From DATARH01 sp963705325 (lineage in GTDB: Bacteria > Pseudomonadota > Alphaproteobacteria > ATCC43930 > CGMCC-115725): a stretch of DNA of 64,000 nt. The DNA is taken from positions 4,092,001 through 4,156,000 of the forward strand of contig OY970069.1 in assembly GCA_963705325.1 (NCBI GenBank). The letters run 5' to 3'. Positions 25,758 through 34,563 of this stretch are shown here, in pieces. Every line of letters begins with the position of its first letter. Position 1 is the first letter of the stretch. Made by a program: the position numbers and the translations under genes. Under the pieces are notes generated by a model. It was not told where the DNA came from and searched no databases. It saw only the letters and a list, made by a program, of their open reading frames with translations.

Positions 25758-27308
25758 ATGGCCCTGTTCCGCTCGGTCGCGACGGTCGGCTCCTTAACGA
25801 TGGTGAGCCGCGTCTTCGGTTTTGTCCGCGACATCCTGACTGCAGCGATCCTCGGCGCGGGGCCGGTCGCCGACGCGTTCTTCGTCGCCCAGCGCCTGCC
25901 TAACCTGTTCCGCAGTTTGTTCGCCGAGGGCGCGTTCAGCGCCGCCTTCGTGCCGCTCGCCAATCGCGCCCTGGTCGACGGCGGCACCCCCGCGCTCAAG
26001 GAGTTTGCGGAAGAAGCTTACGCGATGCTCGTCGCCGCGCTGGTCGCGTTTGTCGTGCTCGGCGAGATCTTCATGCCGCTCGTCATGCACGTCATCGCGC
26101 CGGGTTTCGAGGCCGAGCCGGCAAAGTTCGAGCTCGTCGTCGACCTGTCACGCATCACCTTTCCCTATCTGCTCTTCATCTCGCTCGTGGCTTTACAGGG
26201 CGGGCTGCTCAACACGCTCGACCGCTTCGCCGCCGCTGCCGGCACGCCGGTGCTGCTCAACCTCTTCCTGATCGGCGCGCTCTTGCTGATGGCGCATTTT
26301 CAGTGGAGCGGCGGGCCGGTTCTCGCGGCGGCGCTAACCGCCGCCGGGGTCGCGCAATTCCTCTGGCTGGCGATTTCCTGCTCGCGCGCGGGGATCGGCC
26401 TCAGGCTGCGGCGACCGCGCCTGACGCCCGCGGTGCGGCAGACGTTGAAGATCATGGGCCCGGGTGTGCTCGGCGCCGGGGTGACGCAGCTCAATCTTCT
26501 GGTCTCGACCGCGCTCGCCTCGCTGTTGCCGGAAGGCTCGGTGTCGTTCCTCTATTACGCCGACCGGCTCAACCAGCTGCCGCTCGGCGTGGTCGGGATC
26601 GCGGTGGCGACGGCGATCCTCCCGCCGCTGTCGCGCCAAGTGCGAGGCGGCGACACCGCCGGCGCGATAGCGACACAAAACCGCGGGGTCGAGCTGGCGC
26701 TGCTCTTGACCCTGCCGGCGGCGACAGCTCTGGCGCTGCTGGCACTGCCGATCCTGGAAGTCCTGTTCCAGCGCGGCGCGTTCGGGCCGCGCGAGGCCGC
26801 GGCGACGGCGTCGGCGCTGATCGCCTATTCCATCGGGCTGCCCGCCTTTGTCCTAGTCAAGGTGCTGGCCCCTGCTTTTTTCGCCCGTCACGACACCAAG
26901 ACGCCGGTCAAGGTCGCGATCGTCTCGCTCGTCACCAATCTCGTGCTGACGCTGATCCTGATGCGGTTCCTCGCGCATGTCGGGGTCGCCATCGCGCTGT
27001 CGGCGGCGGGTTGGCTCCAGGCCGTGATCCTGATGGCGCTGCTGACGCGCCGCGGCCATTTCTGCCTCGACCGCCGGGCGCGCGCCAACCTGCCGCGCAT
27101 CGCCGCAGCGACAGTAGGCATGGCGGCAGTGCTGATCGGGTTGCACGTCGTGCTGGCGCCGCTGCTCACCGCGGCGACGGCATGGCGGCTCGCGGCGCTC
27201 GCCGGGCTCGTCGCCGGCGGACTCGTCGCCTTTCTGCTGTTGGTGCTCGCCCTCGGCGTCACCGGGTGGCGCGAACTACGCGGCCAGTTCGGGCGTCAAC
27301 CGGCTTGA
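25758..27308 (+). CDS. murJ: Lipid II flippase MurJ (MviN)
   Basis: MOP-superfamily transporter that flips lipid II across the inner membrane for peptidoglycan synthesis. It begins MALFRSVATVGSLTMVSRVFGFVRDILTAAILGAG with the conserved RVFGFVRD, then RLPNLFRSLFAEGAFSAAFVP. The central LLPEGSVSFLYYADRLNQLPLGVVGIAVATAILP segment is diagnostic. About 14 hydrophobic segments can be counted over 516 residues, the usual size. It is rightward, followed after 139 bases by trpS. An association of murJ with trpS is common in Alphaproteobacteria. Confidence 0.95.
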   Translation: MALFRSVATVGSLTMVSRVFGFVRDILTAAILGAGPVADAFFVAQRLPNLFRSLFAEGAFSAAFVPLANRALVDGGTPALKEFAEEAYAMLVAALVAFVVLGEIFMPLVMHVIAPGFEAEPAKFELVVDLSRITFPYLLFISLVALQGGLLNTLDRFAAAAGTPVLLNLFLIGALLLMAHFQWSGGPVLAAALTAAGVAQFLWLAISCSRAGIGLRLRRPRLTPAVRQTLKIMGPGVLGAGVTQLNLLVSTALASLLPEGSVSFLYYADRLNQLPLGVVGIAVATAILPPLSRQVRGGDTAGAIATQNRGVELALLLTLPAATALALLALPILEVLFQRGAFGPREAAATASALIAYSIGLPAFVLVKVLAPAFFARHDTKTPVKVAIVSLVTNLVLTLILMRFLAHVGVAIALSAAGWLQAVILMALLTRRGHFCLDRRARANLPRIAAATVGMAAVLIGLHVVLAPLLTAATAWRLAALAGLVAGGLVAFLLLVLALGVTGWRELRGQFGRQPA

Positions 27309-27447
27309 TTATCGCGCTTCGCTATGTAGGTTCCGCTGACGCGGAACCGGCGCCGGCCCGCTTCCCCTCCCGGCCACCCAAATCAGAATACTGTCGTTGG
27401 GCGACCGGGAGGGGGAGCAGGCCGGAGCCGAACTCGTTAGAGGACAA

Positions 27448-28446
27448 ATGAACCGCATTTTCTCCGGCATCCAGCCGACCGGCAATCTGCACCTCGGCAA
27501 TTACCTTGGCGCGATTCGCAACTGGGTCGCGCTGCAGCACGATTACGAGTGCATTTTCTGCATCGTCGATCTGCATGCGCTAACCATGCCGCAGGACCCG
27601 CTCGAACTGCGCCATTCGACGCGCGAGGTGACCGCCGCCTATATCGCCGCCGGGATCGATGTCGAGCACTGCATCATCTTCAACCAGAGCATGGTGTCGG
27701 CCCATGCCGAGCTCGGCTGGCTTTTGTCGTGCCTGACTCCGCTTGGCTGGCTCAACCGGATGACGCAGTTCAAGGAAAAGGCTGGCAAGCAACGCGACCT
27801 CGCCGGACTCGGGCTCTACGCCTACCCAGTGCTAATGGCGGCCGACATCCTTGGCTACAAGGCGACGCACGTTCCGGTCGGCGAAGACCAAAAGCAGCAT
27901 CTCGAACTGGCGCGCGATATCGCTGGCGCCTTCAACCGGCGCTACGAGGTCGATTTCTTCCCGCTGCCGGAGCCGCAGATTTTCGGCACGGCGACCCGCG
28001 TGATGAGCTTGCGCGACGGCACCAAGAAGATGTCGAAATCCGACACCTCCGACTACTCGCGCATCAATATGACCGACGACTCCGACGCGATCGCGCTGAA
28101 AATCCGCCGCGCCAAGACCGACCCCGAGCCGTTGCCGAGCACGGTTGAGGCGCTCGAGAAGCGTCCCGAGGCCGACAACCTCGTCGGCATCTACGCCGCG
28201 CTCGCCGACAAGACGCGCGAGGGGGCGCTTGCCCAGTTCGCCGGGCAGAATTTTTCGGTGTTCAAGGAGGCGCTGACCGAGCTCTCGGTGTCGACCCTCG
28301 GCCGCATCGGCGACGAGATGCGCCGCCTGATGGCCGATCCCGGGCACATCGACACCGTGCTCCGCCACGGCGCCGAGCGCGCCGCGGCGATCGCCATGCC
28401 AATCCTGCGCGAGGTGCAGGACATTACCGGCCTCCTGCGGCCGTAA
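27448..28446 (+). CDS. trpS: Tryptophanyl-tRNA synthetase
   Basis: Class I aminoacyl-tRNA synthetase. The HIGH-type motif is GNLHLGNYLGAI near residue 11 and the KMSKS loop is KKMSKSD near 195. MRMTQFKEKAGKQ-like NRMTQFKEKAGKQRD and YPVLMAADILGYKATHVPVGEDQKQHLELARDIA are typical of bacterial TrpRS. At 332 residues it is full length. ATG 27448 follows AGAGGACAA; the frame extends to 27397 but without a better start. No leader peptide or T-box is seen upstream. Confidence 0.96.
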   Translation: MNRIFSGIQPTGNLHLGNYLGAIRNWVALQHDYECIFCIVDLHALTMPQDPLELRHSTREVTAAYIAAGIDVEHCIIFNQSMVSAHAELGWLLSCLTPLGWLNRMTQFKEKAGKQRDLAGLGLYAYPVLMAADILGYKATHVPVGEDQKQHLELARDIAGAFNRRYEVDFFPLPEPQIFGTATRVMSLRDGTKKMSKSDTSDYSRINMTDDSDAIALKIRRAKTDPEPLPSTVEALEKRPEADNLVGIYAALADKTREGALAQFAGQNFSVFKEALTELSVSTLGRIGDEMRRLMADPGHIDTVLRHGAERAAAIAMPILREVQDITGLLRP

Positions 28447-28562
28447 GCACGGCTTACGTCTTTTCCCATTTGGTTGAGCGCGGTAAGGTCCGCGGCCACG
28501 CCTGCTTCGCCAACGGAACGGGACGGGGTGAGATTCAACCGTCGCTTGGCTGATCGCCCCCT

Positions 28563-29480
28563 ATGGATGTCTACCTGCCCATCGCCGAGGTGTCGCTGGA
28601 CGTCTTTCTCCTGCTCGGGATCGGCGCGGCGGTCGGATTTCTGTCCGGTGTTTTCGGTGTCGGCGGCGGGTTTCTGCTGACGCCGCTTCTCATCTTTGTC
28701 GGCGTGCCGGCGCCGGTCGCGGTCGCGTCCTCGGCGAACCAGTTGGTTGGCGCTTCGGTATCGGGCGTACTGGCGTATTGGCGACGCGGCAATGTCGATT
28801 TCAAGATGGGCTTCATCCTTTTGATCGGCGGCCTGGCCGGCTCTGTCCTGGGCATCTACCTATTCGCGCTGCTTTCCCGGCTTGGCCAGATCGAGCTGGT
28901 GATCTCGCTGTGCTACGTGGTGCTGTTGGGAATACTCGGGTTCTTGATGGGAATCGAGAGCGTGAGGGCGATGCTGCGCCAGCGACATCCCGGCGCGACG
29001 CGGCGCAAACTGCATCGCCACACCTGGCTCCATGGCCTCCCCCTGAAGACCCGGTTTCGCAAGTCTCAGCTCTATATCAGCGCGCTATTGCCGATCGGCC
29101 TCGGTTTTCTGGTCGGGGTGTTGAGCGCGATTATGGGGATTGGCGGCGGGTTCTTGATGGTACCGGCGATGATCTACATGCTCGGCATGCCAACTGCGAT
29201 GGTACCGGGAACTTCGCTGCTGCAGATCATCTTCGTCGCGGCCAACGTGACGATGCTGCAGGCGGTCAGTAATCACACCGTCGACGGCCTGCTGGCCCTG
29301 TTGCTCCTGGTCGGCGGCGTGATCGGCGCGCAATTCGGCACGCGCTTCGGTACGCGGCTGCGCGGCGAGCAGCTGCGTTTCCTGCTGGCGCTGCTGGTGC
29401 TCGGCGTCGCGGCGCAACTCGCGCACGACCTGACGATCCGTCCGAAAGCGCTGTTCGTCATCGCCACGGGGAGCGGCTGA
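28563..29480 (+). CDS. TauE/SafE family sulfite/organosulfonate exporter-like protein
   Basis: Membrane permease with the internal duplication of the family. GVFGVGGGFLLTPLLIFVGVP in the first half and SAIMGIGGGFLMVPAMIYMLGMP in the second repeat the glycine-rich motif. About eight hydrophobic segments in 305 residues, with a polar loop (MLRQRHPGATRRKLHRHTW) in the middle. The family exports sulfite, sulfoacetate or similar anions, but the substrate here is unknown. The following gene starts two bases after its stop. The pair TauE-TIGR02186 is repeatedly seen in Alphaproteobacteria, so they probably act together. Confidence 0.87.
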   Translation: MDVYLPIAEVSLDVFLLLGIGAAVGFLSGVFGVGGGFLLTPLLIFVGVPAPVAVASSANQLVGASVSGVLAYWRRGNVDFKMGFILLIGGLAGSVLGIYLFALLSRLGQIELVISLCYVVLLGILGFLMGIESVRAMLRQRHPGATRRKLHRHTWLHGLPLKTRFRKSQLYISALLPIGLGFLVGVLSAIMGIGGGFLMVPAMIYMLGMPTAMVPGTSLLQIIFVAANVTMLQAVSNHTVDGLLALLLLVGGVIGAQFGTRFGTRLRGEQLRFLLALLVLGVAAQLAHDLTIRPKALFVIATGSG

Positions 29481-29482
29481 CC

Positions 29483-30217
29483 GTGCGGCTGCGGCTCGCG
29501 TGCGCGCTGATCGCCGCCCTGGCGCCAGCCGCTGCCCGCGCCGACGGGATCGTCGCCGATCTCAGCAGCCACAGCATCGCGATCACCACCGGCTTCACCG
29601 GCGCTTCGGTGGTGCTGTTCGGCGCGATCGATGGGCCGGGGGACGTGGTCGTAATCGTGCGCGGCCCGGAGCGCGACCTGACGGTCCGGCGCAAGGCCAA
29701 GGTGGCCGGTGTCTGGGCCAACGCCGAATCTGTCGCCTTTGTCAGCGTCCCGACCTACTACGCTCTCGCCGCGAGCAAGCCGCCCGACGAAGTCCTGTCA
29801 CCCGCCGCCGCGGCGTTCTACAGGATCGGCGTTGCCAACCTCAAGTTCGCGCCAAAATCCAACCTCTCGCCCGAGCAAGCGCAACTCTTCACCAACGCGC
29901 TGATCGTGGCGCAAGAAAACGCCGGCGTGTATTCGCAGAGCCACGCAAAGATCACCTTTCTCGGCGAGCGACTGTTTCGCACAACCTTCAATTTTCCCAC
30001 CAACATTCCGACCGGTGTTTATCTGGTCCAGGTCTACCTGGTGCGCGACAAGGATGTGGTTGGCGCGCAAACGACGCCGCTGATCGTGTCAAAGGTCGGG
30101 GTGGACGCCGCCGTGTTCGATTTCGCGCACAGCCGATCGCTCGCCTATGGCGCGATTGCGGTGGTGACGGCGGTGATGGCAGGATGGTTGGCGAGCCTGC
30201 CGTTCCGCAACGGCTGA
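29483..30217 (+). CDS. TIGR02186-family (Alph_Pro_TM) exported protein
   Basis: A 244-residue envelope protein with a cleavable signal (RLRLACALIAALAPAAARA) and one C-terminal transmembrane helix (GAIAVVTAVMAGWLASLPF). So a periplasmic domain is anchored at its end. ADGIVADLSSHSIAITTGFTGASVVLFGAIDGPGDVVVIVRGPE is the family's opening. It starts with GTG at 29483, two bases after the TauE gene. The family is restricted largely to Alphaproteobacteria and has no proven function. The position suggests it assists the exporter. Confidence 0.85.
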   Translation: MRLRLACALIAALAPAAARADGIVADLSSHSIAITTGFTGASVVLFGAIDGPGDVVVIVRGPERDLTVRRKAKVAGVWANAESVAFVSVPTYYALAASKPPDEVLSPAAAAFYRIGVANLKFAPKSNLSPEQAQLFTNALIVAQENAGVYSQSHAKITFLGERLFRTTFNFPTNIPTGVYLVQVYLVRDKDVVGAQTTPLIVSKVGVDAAVFDFAHSRSLAYGAIAVVTAVMAGWLASLPFRNG

Positions 30218-30239
30218 CCCGCCACCGAGGCTCACGCCG

Positions 30240-30716
30240 ATGACCGAAGCCGCCCAACCGCGCGTGTTCCTTGTCGTCGTCGACGAAACGGCGGAGCATC
30301 GCCTGGCGGTGCACTACGCAGCGCGCCGCGCCGCGCATACCGGCGGCCGCCTGGCGCTCCTCTATGTGGTCGAACCGGTCGAGGTGCAGCACTGGATCTC
30401 AGTCCAGGAGCTGGCGCGAGAAGAGCGCCGCGAGGCCGCCGAGCAGTTGATGCAGAAGCTTTGCGACGAAGTGCTGCCGATCGCCGGGACCGTTCCGGTC
30501 GTCTACATCCGCGAGGGCCGTCCGCAAGACGAGCTGCTGGCGCTAATCGACGAGGAGCCGAGCATCTCGATCCTCGTGCTGGCCGCCGGGACGAGCCAAG
30601 CCGGACCCGGACCACTGGTCTCCCACCTTACTGGCAAGGCCGCGGCGCGGCTACGCATCCCGATCACGATCGTCCCCGGCGGGCTTACGCTCGAGCAGAT
30701 CGACGCGCTGAGTTGA
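30240..30716 (+). CDS. Universal stress protein (UspA family)
   Basis: A 158-residue single-Usp-domain protein. VFLVVVDETAEHRLAVHYAARRAAHTGGRLALLYVVEP is the typical first strand and helix. The nucleotide-binding signature near the end is degenerate: VLAAGTSQAGPGPLVSHLTGKAAARLRIPITIVPGG has a partial G-x2-G-x9-G pattern, so ATP binding is uncertain. It follows the TIGR02186 gene by 22 bases and may be cotranscribed with the exporter pair. Confidence 0.85.
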   Translation: MTEAAQPRVFLVVVDETAEHRLAVHYAARRAAHTGGRLALLYVVEPVEVQHWISVQELAREERREAAEQLMQKLCDEVLPIAGTVPVVYIREGRPQDELLALIDEEPSISILVLAAGTSQAGPGPLVSHLTGKAAARLRIPITIVPGGLTLEQIDALS

Positions 30717-30804
30717 TAGAAGCAGAGCCGCGCACTTGGATTTCACCGCGCAAATGCCCATGCTATAGCCACGAACTTGCCCTGATCGCCGACGGAGTCC
30801 GTTG

Positions 30805-31353
30805 ATGTTTATCCAAACCGAGCAGACACCGAACCCGGCTACGCTGAAGTTCCTCCCCGGAGTCACGGTGATGCCATCGGGCACCGCCAATTTCACCACC
30901 AGAGAGGCGACGGCGCGCTCGCCGCTGGCCGAACGACTGTTTGGCCTGCCCGAGGTCAACGGCGTCTTTCTCGGTGGCGATTTCATCACCATCACCAAGA
31001 CTGACGACAGCGACTGGTTCCAGGTGAAACCGGCCGTGCTGGCCGCGATCATGGAGCATTTCACCACCGGCCAGCCGGTCATTACCGGTGCCGCGGCCGA
31101 GGCGGCGGACGGCGCGGGCGAGGACGACGAGGTCGTCTCGGCGATCAAGGAATTGCTGGAGACCCGGGTTCGTCCGGCGGTTGCCCAGGATGGCGGCGAT
31201 ATCATCTTCGAGGATTTCGCCGACGGTATCGTCTATCTGCACATGCAAGGCTCATGTTCCGGCTGCCCAAGCTCGACCGCCACCCTGAAGGCCGGCATCG
31301 AGAACATGCTGCGCCACTACATTCCCGAAGTTCTTGAGGTTCGTGCCGTCTAG
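30805..31353 (+). CDS. nfuA: NfuA-type Fe-S cluster carrier
   Basis: Carries [4Fe-4S] clusters to apo-proteins. The N-terminal degenerate A-type/Nfu_N domain is MFIQTEQTPNPATLKFLPG to about residue 90. The C-terminal NifU domain has RPAVAQDGGDIIFEDFADGIVYLHMQGSCSGCPSSTATLK with the cluster-binding C-x-x-C. At 182 residues it is standard. ATG 30805 is preferred to the TTG three bases earlier. Upstream TTTCAC-17-TATAGC could be its promoter. Likely client proteins in this window are MiaB, Nth and the Fe-S oxidoreductases. Confidence 0.93.
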   Translation: MFIQTEQTPNPATLKFLPGVTVMPSGTANFTTREATARSPLAERLFGLPEVNGVFLGGDFITITKTDDSDWFQVKPAVLAAIMEHFTTGQPVITGAAAEAADGAGEDDEVVSAIKELLETRVRPAVAQDGGDIIFEDFADGIVYLHMQGSCSGCPSSTATLKAGIENMLRHYIPEVLEVRAV

Positions 31354-31379
31354 CCGGCCGACCTCCCGCCGGTCCCTCC

Positions 31380-32054
31380 ATGCCAGTCGTGCTGGCGTTC
31401 GACACCGCCGGCTCGGCTTGCTCTGTCGCGGTCGGGCAAGAGTTTGGCGTGCTGGCGTGCGAGCGGCAGGAGATGCGCCACGGTCACGCCGAGGCCTTGC
31501 TACCGATGATCGATCGGGTGGTGGCGGCGGCCGGACTTGCGGCGGCCGACATTGATGTCGTCGCCGTCTCGACCGGGCCCGGCGGGTTTACTGGCATTCG
31601 CGCCGGGCTAGCCGGAGCCCAGGGTTTGGCGCTGGCGATCGGCGCAAGTCAGGTCGGCGTCAGCAGCTTCGCGGCGGTGGCGGCGCTCGCCGCCAAGGCT
31701 GACGCGCCATTGCTTGTCGCGCTGGATAGCCGGCGCATCGACCCTTACGTGCAGTTGTTCGATGAGGCCGGCGCGGCGGCCAGCGATCCGGCGGCCATTC
31801 CGCTTGAACGTCTCGCCAGCCATGTCGCCACTGCGATCGGGGGTGCTCGCCTGCGCGTCGCAGGCGACGCGGCGGAGGTGGCCGCCACGGCGCTCGGCGG
31901 CGCCGACAACGTGGACTTGCTGGTTGACACGGCACCCGACGCGCGCGGTGTCCTCGCGGCGGCTCTCCGCCAACTCGCGGCGGCAGTAGAAAGCCCCGCG
32001 CGTCCTCTTTACCTCCGCCCGCCGGACGTCAGCTTGCCGAAGGCGCGACGGTGA
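31380..32054 (+). CDS. tsaB: tRNA threonylcarbamoyladenosine (t6A) biosynthesis protein TsaB
   Basis: Scaffold/regulatory partner of TsaD in the t6A37 tRNA modification complex. The ASKHA-like fold starts MPVVLAFDTAGSACSVAV. The conserved STGPGGFTGIRAGLAGAQGLALA segment near 64 is diagnostic. At 224 residues it is normal. The end overlaps rimI by four bases (GTGA), the usual tsaB-rimI arrangement. tsaD is not in the window. Confidence 0.93.
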   Translation: MPVVLAFDTAGSACSVAVGQEFGVLACERQEMRHGHAEALLPMIDRVVAAAGLAAADIDVVAVSTGPGGFTGIRAGLAGAQGLALAIGASQVGVSSFAAVAALAAKADAPLLVALDSRRIDPYVQLFDEAGAAASDPAAIPLERLASHVATAIGGARLRVAGDAAEVAATALGGADNVDLLVDTAPDARGVLAAALRQLAAAVESPARPLYLRPPDVSLPKARR

Positions 32055-32509
32055 GCCGCCGCATCGAACCCTTGCCGGAGGGGGCCGCGGAGCCGCTGGC
32101 AATCCTCCACGGCGCGTGCTTTCCTGACGATCCGTGGGAAGCGGGAGCACTGGGGCGGCTGATCGCGCTGACCGGCTCATTCGGCTGGATCGCCTGGGAG
32201 AACGAAACCCCGGTGGGTTTCATCCTCGTCCGGGACCTCGGCAATGAATGCGAGGTTCTCTCATTGGGCGTTGCGCCGCGCTGGCGGCGGTTGGGAGCCG
32301 CCCAGGACCTTCTGGGCGTTGCGATCGCGGAAACGCGGCGTCGAGCGCGCCCATCGCTGGTTCTCGAAGTCGCGACCGACAACGACGCCGCAAGCGCCCT
32401 CTATGCCGGCTTCGGGTTTGTCGCGGTGGGCCGCCGCGCGCGCTACTACAAGCGGCCGGATGGCCGCGCCGACGCCCTTATCCTTCGGCTCACGCTAGTG
32501 CGGGTCTAG
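32051..32509 (+). CDS. rimI: Ribosomal protein S18-alanine N-acetyltransferase-like GNAT
   Basis: GNAT acetyltransferase, assigned RimI from its place right after tsaB and from its sequence. It has PLAILHGACFPDDPWEAGALGRL at the N-terminus, the acetyl-CoA motif LGVAPRWRRLGAAQDLLGVAI and the C-terminal NDAASALYAGFGFVAVGRRARYYKRPDGRADALIL. The GRRARYY segment is typical for RimI, which acetylates the N-terminal Ala of ribosomal protein S18. It starts at GTG 32051, coupled to tsaB. 152 residues, normal. Confidence 0.88.
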   Translation: MSRRIEPLPEGAAEPLAILHGACFPDDPWEAGALGRLIALTGSFGWIAWENETPVGFILVRDLGNECEVLSLGVAPRWRRLGAAQDLLGVAIAETRRRARPSLVLEVATDNDAASALYAGFGFVAVGRRARYYKRPDGRADALILRLTLVRV

Positions 32510-32600
32510 CGGTTCGGTGAACTCGCGGTTATTGCAACGGTTCGGGAATTTTCTCGATAGACTCTTGCCGCGAGTGATTGAACGTACAAAATTCCGCAGA

Positions 32601-32652
32601 TATTGGATTGCACGCCTCTGTTCCAATACTTATGCTTCTCGCGTGGGCGAGA
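32601..32652 (+). promoter_or_regulatory. Inverted repeats in the mucR leader
   Basis: Two perfect inverted repeats lie in the AT-rich region before mucR. They are TATTGGA (32601-32607) with TCCAATA (32622-32628), and TCTCGC (32637-32642) with GCGAGA (32647-32652). The second ends 15 bases before the start codon and includes bases next to the SD, so it could limit ribosome access. MucR/Ros proteins repress their own genes by binding T/A-rich upstream DNA. These repeats are candidates for that control, as DNA operator or RNA hairpins. Confidence 0.35.
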
Positions 32653-32667
32653 GATAGGAAGAGAAAC

Positions 32668-33084
32668 ATGGATAACGGTGAGAACGCCGGGGATTTGCTG
32701 GCGCTGACGACGGAAATCGTCGCCGCCCACGTGTCAAACAATACGGTCGCGGTTGGTGATCTCGGCCAGCTGATCAATCAAGTGTATCAGTCACTTGCGA
32801 ATATCGGGACCGTGCCGGCGGCCCCTGCGGCCCGCCCGCAACCCGCGGTCAGCGTCAAGAAGTCGATCCAGCCGGACTATCTCGTTTGTCTGGAAGACGG
32901 CAAGAAGCTGAAGATGCTCAAGCGTCATCTCAAGACCGCGTACAACATGACGCCAGAGGCCTATCGCGAGCGCTGGGGCCTGGGGTCCGATTACCCGATG
33001 GTGGCGCCGAATTATGCTCGCCAACGTAGCCGGCTGGCCAAGGAGATCGGTCTCGGCACTCGGGCGCGGCGCGGACGCGGTTGA
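32668..33084 (+). CDS. mucR: MucR/Ros-family zinc-finger transcriptional regulator
   Basis: A 138-residue H-NS-like global regulator of Alphaproteobacteria. Residues about 1-50 form the oligomerisation domain (LLALTTEIVAAHVSNNTVAVGDLGQLINQVYQSL). The Ros zinc finger and DNA-binding region follows: IQPDYLVCLEDGKKLKMLKRHLKTAYNMTPEAYRERWGL. The first zinc ligand Cys is present and the usual partner His is in KRHLKT. ATG 32668 follows GGAAGAGAAAC. It controls, in relatives, exopolysaccharide, motility and virulence genes; targets here are unknown. Confidence 0.93.
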   Translation: MDNGENAGDLLALTTEIVAAHVSNNTVAVGDLGQLINQVYQSLANIGTVPAAPAARPQPAVSVKKSIQPDYLVCLEDGKKLKMLKRHLKTAYNMTPEAYRERWGLGSDYPMVAPNYARQRSRLAKEIGLGTRARRGRG

Positions 33085-33180
33085 CACGGCGCCGGACGGC
33101 TGCTTGTCGGTTGCTGCCATAGGCTCGACGGGCGCTTTCCGTTATACTGCCCCGGCTAGCTCCGCCGGGACCGTGCTGCG

Positions 33181-33624
33181 ATGATTTCACGCCTCGAGCA
33201 GCTTTGCCTCGACAAAGGCCTGAAGATGACCGAGCAGCGTCGGGTCATCGCGAGGGTGCTGTCCGATTCGGACGATCATCCCGACGTCGAGCAGGTTTAT
33301 CGCCGTGCCACCGAGATCGATCCGCATATCAGCATCGCCACGGTTTACCGCACGGTACGGCTGTTCGAAGAGGCTAACATATTGGCGCGCCACGATTTTG
33401 GCGATGGGCGATCACGCTATGAGGAAATGCCCGGCACGCATCACGATCACCTCATCGACCTGCAGAGCGGCCGTGTCATCGAGTTTCGCAATGATGAAAT
33501 AGAAAAGTTGCAGCATTTCGTCGCCGAGCAGCTTGGCTACGATTTGGTCGGGCATCGGCTTGAACTTTACGCGGTGCCGCGCGGCGGCCAACGCAAGCGG
33601 GGACCGGGTGACGAGGATGCATGA
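33181..33624 (+). CDS. fur: Fur-family metal-responsive repressor
   Basis: Winged-helix regulator with the layout of classical Fur/Mur: KMTEQRRVIARVLSDSDDHPDVEQVYRRATEIDPHISIATVYRTVRLFEEANIL for DNA binding, then the metal-binding HHDHLIDLQSGRVIEF motif. No CxxC structural zinc pair is visible, common in alphaproteobacterial members. In this class Fur often senses manganese (Mur) while Irr handles iron, and a clear Irr gene is present at 57495-57938. It follows mucR by 96 bases. The paralogue relation is inferred from sequence type. Confidence 0.9.
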   Translation: MISRLEQLCLDKGLKMTEQRRVIARVLSDSDDHPDVEQVYRRATEIDPHISIATVYRTVRLFEEANILARHDFGDGRSRYEEMPGTHHDHLIDLQSGRVIEFRNDEIEKLQHFVAEQLGYDLVGHRLELYAVPRGGQRKRGPGDEDA

Positions 33625-33670
33625 ACTCAGCGCTGCTGCTTTCTAGTCGCGATTATCCGGGCGGGCTCGC

Positions 33671-34558
33671 GTGATCGCCGGCCATCTTGCCCACTCCGAA
33701 ACCCTGTCGCCGGAGCGGATGACAGGACTGGCTGACGGAACGGTCGGCCGCGTCGTCGATATCGTCAGCGGACCGCTGCAGGTGCGCCTCGCCGAGAGCG
33801 CGGCCGATATCGACGCCGCGCAGGCACTACGCTACCGGGTCTTCTACGAGACGATGGGAGCTCGGCCGCTGCCCGGCATGGCGCCGGTGCGCCGCGACAG
33901 CGATCCGTTCGACGAGATTTGCGATCACCTGTTGGTGCTCGACCACAGCCGCGGCGACGGCGCCAAGGCGATCGTCGGCACCTATCGCCTGATCCGGCGC
34001 GATGCGGCGCGGCGGTGCGGCCGGTTCTATTCGGCCGCCGAGTACGATATCTCGCGACTTATTTCCTACCGGGGCGAAATCCTTGAGCTGGGCCGCTCCT
34101 GCGTCGACCCTTCGTACCGCACGCGCCCGGCCATGTCGCTGCTGTGGAGCGGCATCGCCGCCTACGTCTTCCATTACGACATCGCCTTGATGTTCGGCTG
34201 CGCCAGCTTGCCGGGCATCGATCCCGAGGCGCTGGCAATCCCGCTCTCCTACCTCTATCACCATCACTTGGCGCCGCCGCGGCTGCGGCCGCGCGCGCTG
34301 CAGCAGCGTTATGTCGACATGAATCGGCTCCCCGCCGAGGCGGTCGATCCACTCCGCACGCTGGCCGCGCTGCCGCCGCTGATCAAAGGGTATCTCAGGC
34401 TCGGCGGCTTTGTCGGCGACGGCGCAGTGATCGACGAGCAGTTCAACACGATCGATGTTTGCGTTGTGGTCAAAACCGATCTTGTTGCGGAGAAATATTC
34501 GCGGCATTACGAACGGCGCTCGAAGGACAACTGGGCCAAGGGAAATTGGGCAACTTAG
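33671..34558 (+). CDS. olsB: OlsB-like GNAT acyltransferase (ornithine N-acyltransferase candidate)
   Basis: Hemolysin-like GNAT (Acetyltransf_5) that in OlsB joins a 3-hydroxyacyl chain from ACP to ornithine, the first step of ornithine lipid synthesis. Signals are AQALRYRVFYETMGARP near 55, DHLLVLD, IVGTYRL, and LELGRSCVDPSYRTRPAMSLLW. It starts at GTG 33671. The adjacent gene five bases downstream is an OlsA-type acyltransferase, which supports ornithine lipid or a related aminolipid as product. The substrate assignment depends on this pairing and on general resemblance, so OlsB is probable rather than proven. Confidence 0.78.
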   Translation: MIAGHLAHSETLSPERMTGLADGTVGRVVDIVSGPLQVRLAESAADIDAAQALRYRVFYETMGARPLPGMAPVRRDSDPFDEICDHLLVLDHSRGDGAKAIVGTYRLIRRDAARRCGRFYSAAEYDISRLISYRGEILELGRSCVDPSYRTRPAMSLLWSGIAAYVFHYDIALMFGCASLPGIDPEALAIPLSYLYHHHLAPPRLRPRALQQRYVDMNRLPAEAVDPLRTLAALPPLIKGYLRLGGFVGDGAVIDEQFNTIDVCVVVKTDLVAEKYSRHYERRSKDNWAKGNWAT

Positions 34559-34563
34559 AGCGC

